DNA of 64,000 bases. It comes from Ancylomarina sp963977525 (GTDB lineage Bacteria > Bacteroidota > Bacteroidia > Bacteroidales > Marinifilaceae). Below are positions 26,169 through 35,364 of this stretch, one piece after another. Location: the NCBI GenBank assembly GCA_963977525.1, contig CAXBPC010000008.1, positions 77,212 through 141,211 of the forward strand. The letters run 5' to 3'. Below the pieces are notes generated by a model, which did no database searches, was not told where the DNA came from, and saw only the letters and a list, made by a program, of their open reading frames with translations. A program made the translations under genes and the position numbers. Position 1 is the stretch's first letter. The number at the start of each line of letters is the position of its first letter.

Positions 26169-27533
26169 TTACATTAATTTCTTTATAAGCTTATCAGCTT
26201 TTATTCTATAAATATTTTTGATATATGTTTTCACTTTTGCTGGATAGTCATGTATGGTATTTATAGATTCTGTCGTAATTATTTTGCAACAATTTTCCAT
26301 GATAAATTGATACTCATTTTCAAATTGCTCTTTCAATAATTTATCACTGTCATTGATCAAAATTCCATTCTCCATATCTAGCCTCCAACCTCTTGGATTT
26401 AGGTTGTTTCCTGTAAGCAATCGATATTTGTCATCTACTTCAAGTCCTTTTAGGTGAAATGTATTGTTGCCATTTTTCCACAAAAAAATATTCAAAAATC
26501 CGTCATCAATATATTGTTGATATTTTTCGACAAAGTTCTTGAGATTTTGTTCATACAGGTATGGTATAATGCTTATTTTCTTAAATTCCTCTTCTGGGGA
26601 AATGTAAAAATCATTAGCTGTTTTATCTCCAATTATTATAGATACCTCGATAGACTTTTTCTTGAGTAGTAAAACTATTTCTTTTGAAATTCTTGAAGGC
26701 AGATTAAAGTATGGAGTGTAAATAGTAAGTTTTGAAGTGGTAGATTTTATAAGGTTTAATATAGTTTCATTCAATTTATTATTTTTTCTACCCATACCAA
26801 AAATAGGAGACACAACTATTCCATTTGGACTTATCTTATCGTTTGATTTAAAATATGCATTAGAAACATCTTTAGAGAACCTTTTTACAGATTTACGTAT
26901 AGATTTAATATCAATTTTATTTTTGTCTGTAAAAAGAGTGACTGCATTATTTTTATTTAAAAAATGTCGATGATAGAAATCTATAAATGAATTTGCAAGC
27001 GCACTATTCTTTATTATAAAATACCTGTCGAGTCTAAACTTTGAGTTATAGTTCAAGTAAACATTATTTAAGCTTGCACCACTATAAATTACAGTATTAT
27101 CAATTACAAAACCTTTAAGGTGAAAAACTCCTAAAACTTCAACTGTTCTTACTGGCACCCCATATATTTCAATAAGTGTATCATATTTCTTCTTGTATTT
27201 ATAATAGCCTTCAATATTCCCCATTTGATCCTTAGAGCCAACCAACCCTCTTTGTGCTCTATGGAAATCTACAAATACTTTAATATCAATGTTGCTATTT
27301 TTTTCTTTTGCTTTATATAGGGAGTCTAAAATTTCATATCCTGCATCGTCATTTTCTAAGTATAAGGTAGAGATGTAGATTCTATTTTTAGCACTACGAA
27401 TATGATTTAAAAGTTGAATTCTAAATTCAGAAGGAGACATTAAAATTTTAAAATCAGTTGGATCAATTGATATACTGGTAGTAATAATGTCTTGAATTAG
27501 GTTATGATGCATAAAGGCAAACTTTTTTTTCAA
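26169..27533 (-). CDS. pssA: CDP-diacylglycerol-serine O-phosphatidyltransferase, PLD-type (PssA)
   Basis: A 454-residue PLD-superfamily enzyme that makes phosphatidylserine, the precursor of phosphatidylethanolamine. It has two HKD motifs, HLKGFVID (near residue 138) and HLKGLEVD (near 358). It follows E. coli PssA over its whole length: YLENDDAG, VDFHRAQRG, LYSGASLN-like IYSGASLNNVYL, TPYFNLP, GDKTANDFYI, LLTGNNLNPRGWRLD. Bacteroidota normally use the unrelated CDP-alcohol phosphotransferase PssA, so this proteobacterial-type gene is likely acquired. It is the first gene of the array on the coding strand. A later start at 27512 (MHHNLIQ) is possible. Confidence 0.88.
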   Translation of the reverse strand: MKKKFAFMHHNLIQDIITTSISIDPTDFKILMSPSEFRIQLLNHIRSAKNRIYISTLYLENDDAGYEILDSLYKAKEKNSNIDIKVFVDFHRAQRGLVGSKDQMGNIEGYYKYKKKYDTLIEIYGVPVRTVEVLGVFHLKGFVIDNTVIYSGASLNNVYLNYNSKFRLDRYFIIKNSALANSFIDFYHRHFLNKNNAVTLFTDKNKIDIKSIRKSVKRFSKDVSNAYFKSNDKISPNGIVVSPIFGMGRKNNKLNETILNLIKSTTSKLTIYTPYFNLPSRISKEIVLLLKKKSIEVSIIIGDKTANDFYISPEEEFKKISIIPYLYEQNLKNFVEKYQQYIDDGFLNIFLWKNGNNTFHLKGLEVDDKYRLLTGNNLNPRGWRLDMENGILINDSDKLLKEQFENEYQFIMENCCKIITTESINTIHDYPAKVKTYIKNIYRIKADKLIKKLM

Positions 27534-27593
27534 AATTACGTTTAAATACGATTATATGCTCCGTTTTGCGTAAGTATGGAAATTGGACATCTT

Positions 27594-27922
27594 GTTTATA
27601 ACAGCCATATGGCTGTTATTTCTTATATATCTTTTGAAAAGATGTTGTTATTCTACCTTATTGGAGGGATAACAACAATAAAATATTAAGTCCACTAAAA
27701 TTACAGATAAATTCGACTAAACAGTATTTATGAATCAAGGAATACATGTATTCTACATAAAATAGAAGGACTCTTTATAATCTATATAAAATGGGATGGC
27801 TTACTTAAATCGATTTTAAAATAGGCACGCGCATTAGTAGGTCTAGAAGGGCAATATTTACACGAAAAGACACACGGCCGTGTGTATCTACCGAACGATC
27901 AAATTGATTTTGGGGTTTTGAC
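27594..27922. repeat. Palindrome-rich repeat element, copy C
   Basis: Nearly identical to copy B over its full length (for example AAAGATGTTG against AAAGGTGTTG). It lies 60 bp upstream of pssA. The junction ACTAGTT of the other copies is altered here to ACAAG. Confidence 0.92.
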
Positions 27923-27957
27923 GCAATGCATTACAAATACAAAATATTAGATTATAC

Positions 27958-27977
27958 AGACGCAATGCATTGCGTCT
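27958..27977. repeat. Perfect REP-like palindrome AGACGC...GCGTCT
   Basis: A 20-bp perfect palindrome (AGACGCAATGCATTGCGTCT) followed by CTAC. A half copy (GACGCAATGCATTA) lies at about 27920. Confidence 0.7.
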
Positions 27978-28054
27978 CTACGTCACGTTTATTCGATTGG
28001 CCATCATCCGATTTATTCAATATAATTAGCCCAATGGAATCGTTTTTTAAACCA

Positions 28055-28077
28055 CCCCTCCTTAAAGTAAGGAGGGG
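28055..28077. repeat. CCCCTCCTT/AAGGAGGGG hairpin
   Basis: A 9-bp perfect inverted repeat with a 5-nt loop, then AAATTGGGG. It resembles a dispersed intergenic repeat of Bacteroidota and may also end the methionine operon transcript. Confidence 0.5.
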
Positions 28078-28108
28078 AAATTGGGGTAAGCAAGATTGCA
28101 AATAAGAG

Positions 28109-29068
28109 CTAGAAAATTTCTTTGGCAATATCTCTTACACAAGTTCTGGCCATAAAGGAATAAAAGTGAAGGGAAGGCACACCATGCTTGACCAACTCTT
28201 TACTTTGATGAATGCCCCACTCGGTGCCAAGACCTTTTACCTGATCGTTGGTTTTACACTTGCGGACTTCGGCAGCCAGATCTTCCGGAATATCAACCTT
28301 AAATACCTGTGGTAATAAATTCAATTGACTTAGAGCAGAAATCGGTTTAATTCCTGGTATTAATGGCACATTAATTCCTGCAGCACGAATCTTCTTTTCA
28401 AACTCAAAAAACTTTTTATTATCAAAGAACATTTGCGTTACAATATATTCTGCTCCAGCATCTACCTTCTTCTTTAGGAAATAAATATCTGAATCAAGAT
28501 TAGGAGCCTCTTCGTGCTTTTCAGGGTAACCAGCTACTCCATATGAAAAGGGTGTTTCGAAAGCTTCGGTATGTGTTCCATCCAAATAATCGCCTCGGTT
28601 AACCTGATTAACTTGTTCGATAAGATCGATAGCATAGTGGTGTCCTGATTCCTTAGCCGCAAACTCATGACGCTTTGATGAATCACCTTTTAAAAGAAGA
28701 AGATCGTGAATATCCAAGAAATTCAAATCGATTAAAGCATTCTCGGTCTCCTCGGGGGTAAAACCCTGACAAATAACATGTGGCACAACGGTAACTTTAT
28801 ACTTATTCTTAATCGCAGCAGCAACAGCAACCGTGCCAGGACGTTTATTGGTTAGTTTCTTTTGAAAAGTCCCATTCGCTGATTCAGCAAAAATCACCTC
28901 ATCGCAATGAGACGTAATATTGATATACTTTGGATCAAATTCCTTAAGCATATCAATTGTATTGAATACTTTATATATACTATTTCCTTTTCGAGGAGGA
29001 AGCAGCTCAAAAGAAAAATGTGTGGTTTTGTTTTCTATGGCTTGGTTGATGTGATCAATTACTTTCAT
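28109..29068 (-). CDS. metF: Methylenetetrahydrofolate reductase
   Basis: A flavoenzyme of 319 residues reducing 5,10-methylene-THF to 5-methyl-THF, the methyl donor for MetH. Family segments are HFSFELLPPRKG (with the catalytic Glu), INITSHCDE, PHVICQGFTPEE, LLLKGD, YGVAGYPEKHEEAP and VTQMFFDN. The start is the ATG at 29068 (MKVIDHINQAIENK); an open 17-codon extension is not family-like. It is the last gene of the methionine operon, 84 bp after metH. Confidence 0.95.
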   Translation of the reverse strand: MKVIDHINQAIENKTTHFSFELLPPRKGNSIYKVFNTIDMLKEFDPKYINITSHCDEVIFAESANGTFQKKLTNKRPGTVAVAAAIKNKYKVTVVPHVICQGFTPEETENALIDLNFLDIHDLLLLKGDSSKRHEFAAKESGHHYAIDLIEQVNQVNRGDYLDGTHTEAFETPFSYGVAGYPEKHEEAPNLDSDIYFLKKKVDAGAEYIVTQMFFDNKKFFEFEKKIRAAGINVPLIPGIKPISALSQLNLLPQVFKVDIPEDLAAEVRKCKTNDQVKGLGTEWGIHQSKELVKHGVPSLHFYSFMARTCVRDIAKEIF

Positions 29069-29152
29069 GGTTAATATTAGTTTTGGTAGTTGAGGTTTTA
29101 GGATATGAGAACCATTCAAATGCTATCTATCTCCCATCATCTGAAATCTATT

Positions 29153-32100
29153 CTATAATGAACTCAGATATTGTTGTGCTTGTTCTTCACTTATATTCCT
29201 TCTTTTGGCGTAATCCTTAATCTGATCGTTCTGAATTTTACCTATACTAAAATACAAGGCGTCAGGATGTGCTAAATAGAGGCCACTAACCGTTGCGGTT
29301 GGATACATGGCAAAATTTTCAGTTAGAGTTGCACCAATATTTTCTTCCACATTTAAGAAATCCCAAAGAACCTGCTTTTCTGAATGTTCAGGTAAAGATG
29401 GATAACCAAATGCCGGACGAATACCTTGATATTTCTCACGAAGCTTCTCTTCTATAGTTAGATCTTCATTAGGAGCGTATCCCCAATCTTGACTTCTAAC
29501 TCTATCGTGAAGTAATTCCGTATAGGCCTCGGCCAATCTGTCTGCAAGGATCTTTATCATGATACTCTTATAGTCATCCAAATCCTCGGCATACTTTGCT
29601 AGGCTTTCTTCAATACCCAAACCTGCAGTTGCTACAAAAGCTCCTATATAGTCAATACGTTCAGATTCTAGAGGTGCAACGAAGTCTGACAAACAAAGAT
29701 TACTCAATCCTTTAGGAAACTTTTCTTGCTGTCGCAGATTGGTAAAACGAGTCAACTCAGAACTTCTTTCCTCATCGGAATAGATGATAATATCATCACC
29801 AAAAGAATTGGCTGGAAACATGCCGAAAACTGCAGCTGCCTCAATCAAATTCTTTTCTTCGATTTCATCCAACATCAAATTAGCATCGTCGAAAAGCTTT
29901 TTAGCCTCATCCTTATACTGAGCATCTTCCATGATTTCGGGATACATGCACTTCAATTCCCAAGCTACGAAGAAGAATGTCCAATCGATATATTTACGGA
30001 TTTCACTTACTGGAAAATTACGCTCAACTTGCAAGCCTAACTTATTGGCCTTATAGATTGGAGATGTACTCCAATCAATTTGTTCCTTATTTGCACGAGC
30101 TTGTTCAATTGTGAAATATTCAGCTGATTTTTCTTTGGCATAAGCCTCACGAATACCATCATACTTATTGTGAACGTCTTTTAAATAGGCTTCACGCTTC
30201 TCTTTATTACATAAGTTTTTGAAAACACCAACCGATTTTGAAGCGTCGGCAACATACACAACTCCATTCGAATAATTTGGCTCAATTTTCACAGCAGTGT
30301 GCAACTCTGAAGTAGTGGCTCCACCTACAACCAATGGGATATTCAAACCCAAACGTTCCATCTCTTTGGCCACAAAAGCCATCTCCTCAAGCGAAGGTGT
30401 TATCAAGCCACTTAAACCAATAGCATCAACCTTCTCCTCTAGAGCAACTTCTAGTATTTTAGAGCAAGTGACCATAACACCAAGGTCGATAATCTCGAAA
30501 TTATTACAAGCCAATACAACGCCAACAATATTTTTACCAATATCGTGAACATCACCTTTAACGGTTGCCATCAGAATTTTATCCGAATTACTCGTAGCTG
30601 AACCCTTTTTCTCTTCCTCGATAAAAGGTTGAAGATGTGCCACAGCTTTCTTCATTACTCTTGCCGATTTAACAACCTGAGGTAAGAACATTTTTCCTGA
30701 TCCAAAAAGATCCCCTACACTATTCATCCCATCCATTAATGGACCTTCAATTACTTCAAGAGCTCTAGGATAGAGTTGACGAGCTTCCTCGGCATCTTCA
30801 TCGATAAAATCTGTAATTCCTTTCACCAATGAATAAGACAATCGTTCCTTGACAGGTTTCTCTCTCCAAGCATCAGTTTTTGCCTGAACTTTACCTTCCG
30901 ACTTTACGTTTACAGCAAATTCAATCAGTTGCTCAGTAGCCTCTGGATGACGATTAAAAACAACATCTTCTACTTTTTTAAGAAGATTAGGTTCAATCTC
31001 ATCGTAAATTTGCAACATACCTGGATTAACGATTCCCATATCCAAACCTTCCTTTATTGCACAATAGAGAAAGACAGAATGCATGGCTTCACGCACCATA
31101 TTGTTTCCACGAAAGGAGAACGACAGGTTACTAATACCACCACTAACTTTCGCATGGGGAAGATTGGTTTTGATCCACTTAACTGTTTTGATGAAATCAA
31201 CAGCATAATTATTATGCTCTTCAATTCCAGTCGCAATTGCCAACACGTTAGGATCAAAGATGATATCCTCTGGTGGAAAGCTAACAAGCTCGGTTAATAT
31301 CTTATATGCTCTACTACAAATTTCGATGCGTCGCTCGAATGTATCTGCCTGCCCTTTTTCGTCAAAGGCCATGACAACAGCGGCCGCACCATATCTTTTA
31401 ATTTTGCGTGCCTGGTCGATAAACTCAGCTTCACCCTCTTTCATGGATATAGAGTTGACGACACATTTACCCTGCACACACTTTAATCCTGTTTCAAGTA
31501 CTGACCATTTAGACGAATCGATCATGATGGGCACACGTGAAATTTCAGGTTCAGACACAAGAAGCTTTAGGAAAAATTCCATTTCAGCCTCAGCATCTAA
31601 CATGGCATCATCCATGCTCACATCGATAATCTGAGCCCCATTCTCAACCTGATGACGAGCAATTGACAGAGCTTCTTCATATTTTTTTTCGTTGATTAAA
31701 CGAGCAAATTTTCTTGATCCCGAGACATTGGTTCTTTCACCAATATTCACAAAATTGGATAGAGAATTGATTCTTAAAAGCTCAAGTCCGCTCAAACGAG
31801 TTTCGGGTTCGATAATAGGTAACTGACGAGGCTTTTCACTTTTCACCGCCTCAGCCAATGCGCGAATATGCTCGGGGCGTGTCCCACAACATCCCCCTAC
31901 AATATTTATCTTCTCACCTTTTAATAAGTTTTGAAGATCAGAAGTCATTGTTTGTGGCGTTTCGTCGTACTCGCCAAGTTCGTTAGGTAAGCCTGCATTG
32001 GGATACACACTTACATAAACTGGAATCAACTTATCTAATTGCTCGATATAAGGGACCAAGTCCTTAGCTCCAAAAGCACAGTTTAAACCTAAACTTAAAA

Positions 32101-32806
32101 GTCTATCCGATTTCATAGAAGTGATAAAAGCCTCCAATGTTTGACCAGAAAGTGTTCTACCACTATTATCCGTAATAGTTCCTGAAAGCATAATAGGCAA
32201 ATCCAGATTTCTTTCAGTTAGGATTTCATCTGCAGCAAAAACAGCAGCTTTGGCATTAAGCGTATCGAATATAGTTTCTATCAAAAGAACATCAACACCA
32301 CCGTCAATCAAACCATTAATTTGCTCGGTATAAATCTTCACCAAATCGTCAAAACCAACATCGCGATAACCTGGGTCTTCGACCTTAGGCGACATAGAAG
32401 CTGTTTTATTGGTAGGACCAATTGCTCCAGCTACCCATCGTGGAGTTGAGGCATCCTCTTTTTGAATTTCTGCAATAACTTCACGTGCATTTTTAGCCGC
32501 TTCAAAATTCAATTCATAAGCCAAGTCTTCCAATCCATAATCGATAAGAGAAATAGCATTGGAATTAAACGTATTAGTTTCGATGATATGAGCACCTGCT
32601 TTTAAGAAGTCTCTATGAATCGATTTTATTATTTCAGGTTTCGTTAGGGTTAACAAATCGTTATGCCCTTTCTGATCGAAAGCCGAATTTACAAATCTCT
32701 CTCCTCTAAAATCAGATTCTGACAATTCGAAAGTTTGTATCATAGTACCCATAGCACCATCTAACACCAAAATCTGTTCCTTTAATATTTCTTTTATCGA
32801 TGTCAT
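29153..32806 (-). CDS. metH: Cobalamin-dependent methionine synthase
   Basis: A 1217-residue multidomain enzyme transferring methyl from 5-methyl-THF to homocysteine. The homocysteine domain is at about 1-320, with zinc Cys in LNCAFG and GGCCGTRPEH near 304. The pterin domain starts near 350 (NIGERTNVSGSRKF). The B12 cap and B12 domains carry the cobalt-ligand His in DVHDIGKN near 752. The reactivation domain lies from about 900 (RPAFGYPSLPEH near the end). All modules are present. The start is the ATG at 32806, one base after the aspartokinase stop, implying translational coupling. B12 dependence implies a cobalamin supply. Confidence 0.96.
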   Translation of the reverse strand: MTSIKEILKEQILVLDGAMGTMIQTFELSESDFRGERFVNSAFDQKGHNDLLTLTKPEIIKSIHRDFLKAGAHIIETNTFNSNAISLIDYGLEDLAYELNFEAAKNAREVIAEIQKEDASTPRWVAGAIGPTNKTASMSPKVEDPGYRDVGFDDLVKIYTEQINGLIDGGVDVLLIETIFDTLNAKAAVFAADEILTERNLDLPIMLSGTITDNSGRTLSGQTLEAFITSMKSDRLLSLGLNCAFGAKDLVPYIEQLDKLIPVYVSVYPNAGLPNELGEYDETPQTMTSDLQNLLKGEKINIVGGCCGTRPEHIRALAEAVKSEKPRQLPIIEPETRLSGLELLRINSLSNFVNIGERTNVSGSRKFARLINEKKYEEALSIARHQVENGAQIIDVSMDDAMLDAEAEMEFFLKLLVSEPEISRVPIMIDSSKWSVLETGLKCVQGKCVVNSISMKEGEAEFIDQARKIKRYGAAAVVMAFDEKGQADTFERRIEICSRAYKILTELVSFPPEDIIFDPNVLAIATGIEEHNNYAVDFIKTVKWIKTNLPHAKVSGGISNLSFSFRGNNMVREAMHSVFLYCAIKEGLDMGIVNPGMLQIYDEIEPNLLKKVEDVVFNRHPEATEQLIEFAVNVKSEGKVQAKTDAWREKPVKERLSYSLVKGITDFIDEDAEEARQLYPRALEVIEGPLMDGMNSVGDLFGSGKMFLPQVVKSARVMKKAVAHLQPFIEEEKKGSATSNSDKILMATVKGDVHDIGKNIVGVVLACNNFEIIDLGVMVTCSKILEVALEEKVDAIGLSGLITPSLEEMAFVAKEMERLGLNIPLVVGGATTSELHTAVKIEPNYSNGVVYVADASKSVGVFKNLCNKEKREAYLKDVHNKYDGIREAYAKEKSAEYFTIEQARANKEQIDWSTSPIYKANKLGLQVERNFPVSEIRKYIDWTFFFVAWELKCMYPEIMEDAQYKDEAKKLFDDANLMLDEIEEKNLIEAAAVFGMFPANSFGDDIIIYSDEERSSELTRFTNLRQQEKFPKGLSNLCLSDFVAPLESERIDYIGAFVATAGLGIEESLAKYAEDLDDYKSIMIKILADRLAEAYTELLHDRVRSQDWGYAPNEDLTIEEKLREKYQGIRPAFGYPSLPEHSEKQVLWDFLNVEENIGATLTENFAMYPTATVSGLYLAHPDALYFSIGKIQNDQIKDYAKRRNISEEQAQQYLSSL

Positions 32807-32807
32807 T

Positions 32808-34115
32808 TTATCGTCTTTTTTCTTGTTCACAGCAACAACTCTCAACTGGTATTTCTTTACTGCCTTGACTTAAAAATATTGCGGTATTCTTATTTTTTTG
32901 CTCTATTAAAATCTTATGCCCTTCTGTAATTTCAGTAATAGTATTAGGTGTATAATGACGAACAGTTATCAGTTCCAAGCCATCTTCACGCTCTACATCA
33001 TATTTCACTTTTAAGTCATCGATAAGTCCATCGATAAATCGAAATGAATAGCTGACACAAAATACAAAACTAACAGCTGTATTCTGCGTAAAATTCAGTT
33101 TCACACCATACTTATTGATTAAAGAAAACACGAAAAACAAATCGGTCTCACCAATGAAAGAAAAATTATGAGGTTTGATACTGATCAAAACCTGCTTCTT
33201 CTTTACTATAAAGTTAGGCAATAATGGATGAGGGAGCTCCCCCTTTGTGATTAAAGTACCCTCTTCTTTAGGCTTAATAAAAGATTTTACCCATAAAGGA
33301 ATTTCTTTTGCCTGAAGAGGCTTGATGGTTTTAGGGTGAATCACACTTGCTCCATAATACGATAACTCAATGGCTTCTTGATAAGGAATTAAATCGAGCT
33401 TGGTTGTATTAGAAAAGTAATCTGGATCAGCATTTAAAACACCCAAAACATCTTTCCAAATGATCATTTTTTCCGCATTCAGAATATAAGCTAAAATAGC
33501 TGCCGTATAATCAGATCCTTCGCGACCTAAAGAACAGGTATTCCCTTTAAAATCAGAAGCAATAAAACCTTGTGTGATATAAAGTGAATTATTCTCTGCG
33601 TTGAATTTCTTCAGAACTTTTTCTTCAGAACTATCCCAAAGAATATTGGCATCTCTATATTTATCATCGGCATCTAAACATGTTCTGATATCAACCCACT
33701 CATTCACTTGTCCTGTTTTGTTTAAGTAAGTCGAAACTATAGTCGTTGATAACAATTCTCCATATGCAATTAGTTGATCGTATTCAAAATTGAAAGACTC
33801 ACTAAAAGGTTTAGATAATCGAAGCTCTATTTCTGTAAAAAAAGCCTGAAGCTTCTCTAATAAATCTTGTGGAAACTCATCGAATAAATCGAGCGTGAGA
33901 GTCAGGTGTTTCTCTTTCACTTCTTCCAACAACTCATTAACATTAGCTTTCCCTGAATAATGTGCATCAACAATCCCTTCTAACAAATTGGTCGTATTGC
34001 CAACTGCCGAAATCACAACAGCCAAAGGTTCGCTAAGCTCTCCTATTATTTTACTGATATTTTTAATGGCTGCAGCATCTTTTACTGATACCCCACCAAA
34101 CTTATATATGATCAT
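32808..34115 (-). CDS. Aspartate kinase (monofunctional)
   Basis: Phosphorylates aspartate, first step towards methionine, threonine and lysine. The 435-residue protein has YKFGGVSV at residues 4-11, the substrate loop VVISAVGNTTN, and GREGSDYTAAILA. ACT-type regulatory sequence follows to the C-terminus. The second ACT region is divergent, ending in a Cys-rich tail (VESCCCEQEKRR). Its operon place next to hom, metX and metY suggests it serves methionine. It is not fused to homoserine dehydrogenase as in ThrA. The C-terminal CCC is unusual and I cannot explain it. Confidence 0.9.
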   Translation of the reverse strand: MIIYKFGGVSVKDAAAIKNISKIIGELSEPLAVVISAVGNTTNLLEGIVDAHYSGKANVNELLEEVKEKHLTLTLDLFDEFPQDLLEKLQAFFTEIELRLSKPFSESFNFEYDQLIAYGELLSTTIVSTYLNKTGQVNEWVDIRTCLDADDKYRDANILWDSSEEKVLKKFNAENNSLYITQGFIASDFKGNTCSLGREGSDYTAAILAYILNAEKMIIWKDVLGVLNADPDYFSNTTKLDLIPYQEAIELSYYGASVIHPKTIKPLQAKEIPLWVKSFIKPKEEGTLITKGELPHPLLPNFIVKKKQVLISIKPHNFSFIGETDLFFVFSLINKYGVKLNFTQNTAVSFVFCVSYSFRFIDGLIDDLKVKYDVEREDGLELITVRHYTPNTITEITEGHKILIEQKNKNTAIFLSQGSKEIPVESCCCEQEKRR

Positions 34116-34164
34116 GCTGTATGTTAGTTTTTAAAATTATCAGATGAATTCACATCATTCTTAA

Positions 34165-35355
34165 TTATTCATCACCCAGATAAGCCAAGAAAATATCTTT
34201 ATCAACCAGCTGCTTTTTAATCTTTTTCAAATCTGAAAGGTTAATATTACCAATCACATAGTTGAAATCTTTACCTGTTAAGGACTCTGTAACTTCAGAA
34301 AACTTAAACAGCTCTAAATCTTCTTTTTTTGTATATCTCAAATAAATTTGAACCGACATATCGTTGGTATATTCTAAACCACCATAATATTTCAACTTCT
34401 TATATTCATACTTGTAGTTATACGCCAAAGCAGTAATATCTGAAAGAACTGCCGATCCTGTTGGATGAGATCCTGCTCCCTTACCATACATGAATTGATT
34501 ATCGTAGAAATTACCTTGAATCAACACACCATTATAATGATCTTCTACTGTATAAGCGTGCTCTGTTGGTTTCACAAACTTTGGTGCAACCAATAAGTTC
34601 ACATGATTGCCATTAAGTTTAGTTACTTTACCTAACAGTCGAATCTTATAACCTTTCTGAGAAGCTAGCTGAATATCGTGAGCAGACAATCTTGATATTC
34701 CAATATTGAAGACTTGATCAGGATGAACAAATAACCCAAATCCGTGAACAGTAAGAATGATTAACTTATAAAGCGTATCGAATCCTTCAACATCCGAAGT
34801 TGGATCGCTCTCAGCAAATCCTAAATCCTGCGCTTGCTTTAAGGCCACATCATAGTCAAGGTTTTCATTGAAAATCTTACTCAAAATATAATTAGATGAA
34901 CCATTCAAAATACCACTAACTGACTGAAGTAAGTCGTTATCGTAGTACTCTTCCAAATTACGGATGATTGGAATACTACCACAAGCCGATGCTTCATATA
35001 AGAAGGAAACCTTGTGTTTCCATTGTAATTGAATCAATTCCTCAATATGATAAGCCAACATCTTTTTGTTTGCAGAAACAACATGTTTTCCATTTTGAAG
35101 AGCTGTCTTTACAATTCTATAGGCCTCATCTGCGTCATCAATCAATTCAGCAACAACATTAATTTCAGGATCATTCAAAATATCATCTGGATTTAGAGTC
35201 AAAACCTCAGGAGACAAATCGCGTTCTTTAGACGGATCTTTCACACAAACCTTAACAATTGAGGCATCGAGCCCCTTAGAGTTTTTCAAAACATGAGCCA
35301 AACCTGAGCCCACTACTCCAAAACCAAATACACCAATGTTTAACTTCTTACTCAT
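34165..35355 (-). CDS. hom: Homoserine dehydrogenase
   Basis: A 396-residue NAD(P)-dependent enzyme reducing aspartate semialdehyde to homoserine. The Rossmann motif GVFGFGVVGSGL is at the N-terminus. The catalytic region includes SANKKMLAYH, YEASACGSIPIIRNL, GILNGSSNYIL and DPTSDVEGFDTLYKL, with GAGSHPTGSAVLSD later. It is the third gene of the methionine operon, 9 bp from metX. It has no long regulatory domain beyond the usual ending. Confidence 0.94.
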   Translation of the reverse strand: MSKKLNIGVFGFGVVGSGLAHVLKNSKGLDASIVKVCVKDPSKERDLSPEVLTLNPDDILNDPEINVVAELIDDADEAYRIVKTALQNGKHVVSANKKMLAYHIEELIQLQWKHKVSFLYEASACGSIPIIRNLEEYYDNDLLQSVSGILNGSSNYILSKIFNENLDYDVALKQAQDLGFAESDPTSDVEGFDTLYKLIILTVHGFGLFVHPDQVFNIGISRLSAHDIQLASQKGYKIRLLGKVTKLNGNHVNLLVAPKFVKPTEHAYTVEDHYNGVLIQGNFYDNQFMYGKGAGSHPTGSAVLSDITALAYNYKYEYKKLKYYGGLEYTNDMSVQIYLRYTKKEDLELFKFSEVTESLTGKDFNYVIGNINLSDLKKIKKQLVDKDIFLAYLGDE

Positions 35356-35364
35356 TACAATGTT

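Larger units (their letters stand above)
21090..27590 (-). mobile_element. Gene-cassette array with attC-like spacers, no integrase (CALIN-like)
   Basis: Five units read from the minus strand each start with a short GTT sequence whose reverse complement recurs at the end of the unit. Coding-strand pairs: GTTATCGGC (22141-22133) / GCCGATAAC (21282-21274). GTTAGCATT (23543-23535) / AATGCTAAT (22768-22760). GTTGTATGC (24707-24699) / GCACACAAT (23861-23853). GTTAGGCAC (25381-25373) / GTGCCTAAC (24831-24823). ATGTCC (27590-27585) / GGACATAAC (26145-26137), where the GTT itself is altered. In integrons the cassette's first bases come from its own attC, which gives exactly this pairing. No integrase gene is in the window, and only one core (GTTAGGC) is canonical GTTRRRY. 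Confidence 0.6.

Noticed and set aside
30929..31634. Overlapping plus-strand ORFs of 122-124 residues
   Set aside because: Opposite-strand shadows of the strongly conserved metH coding sequence.
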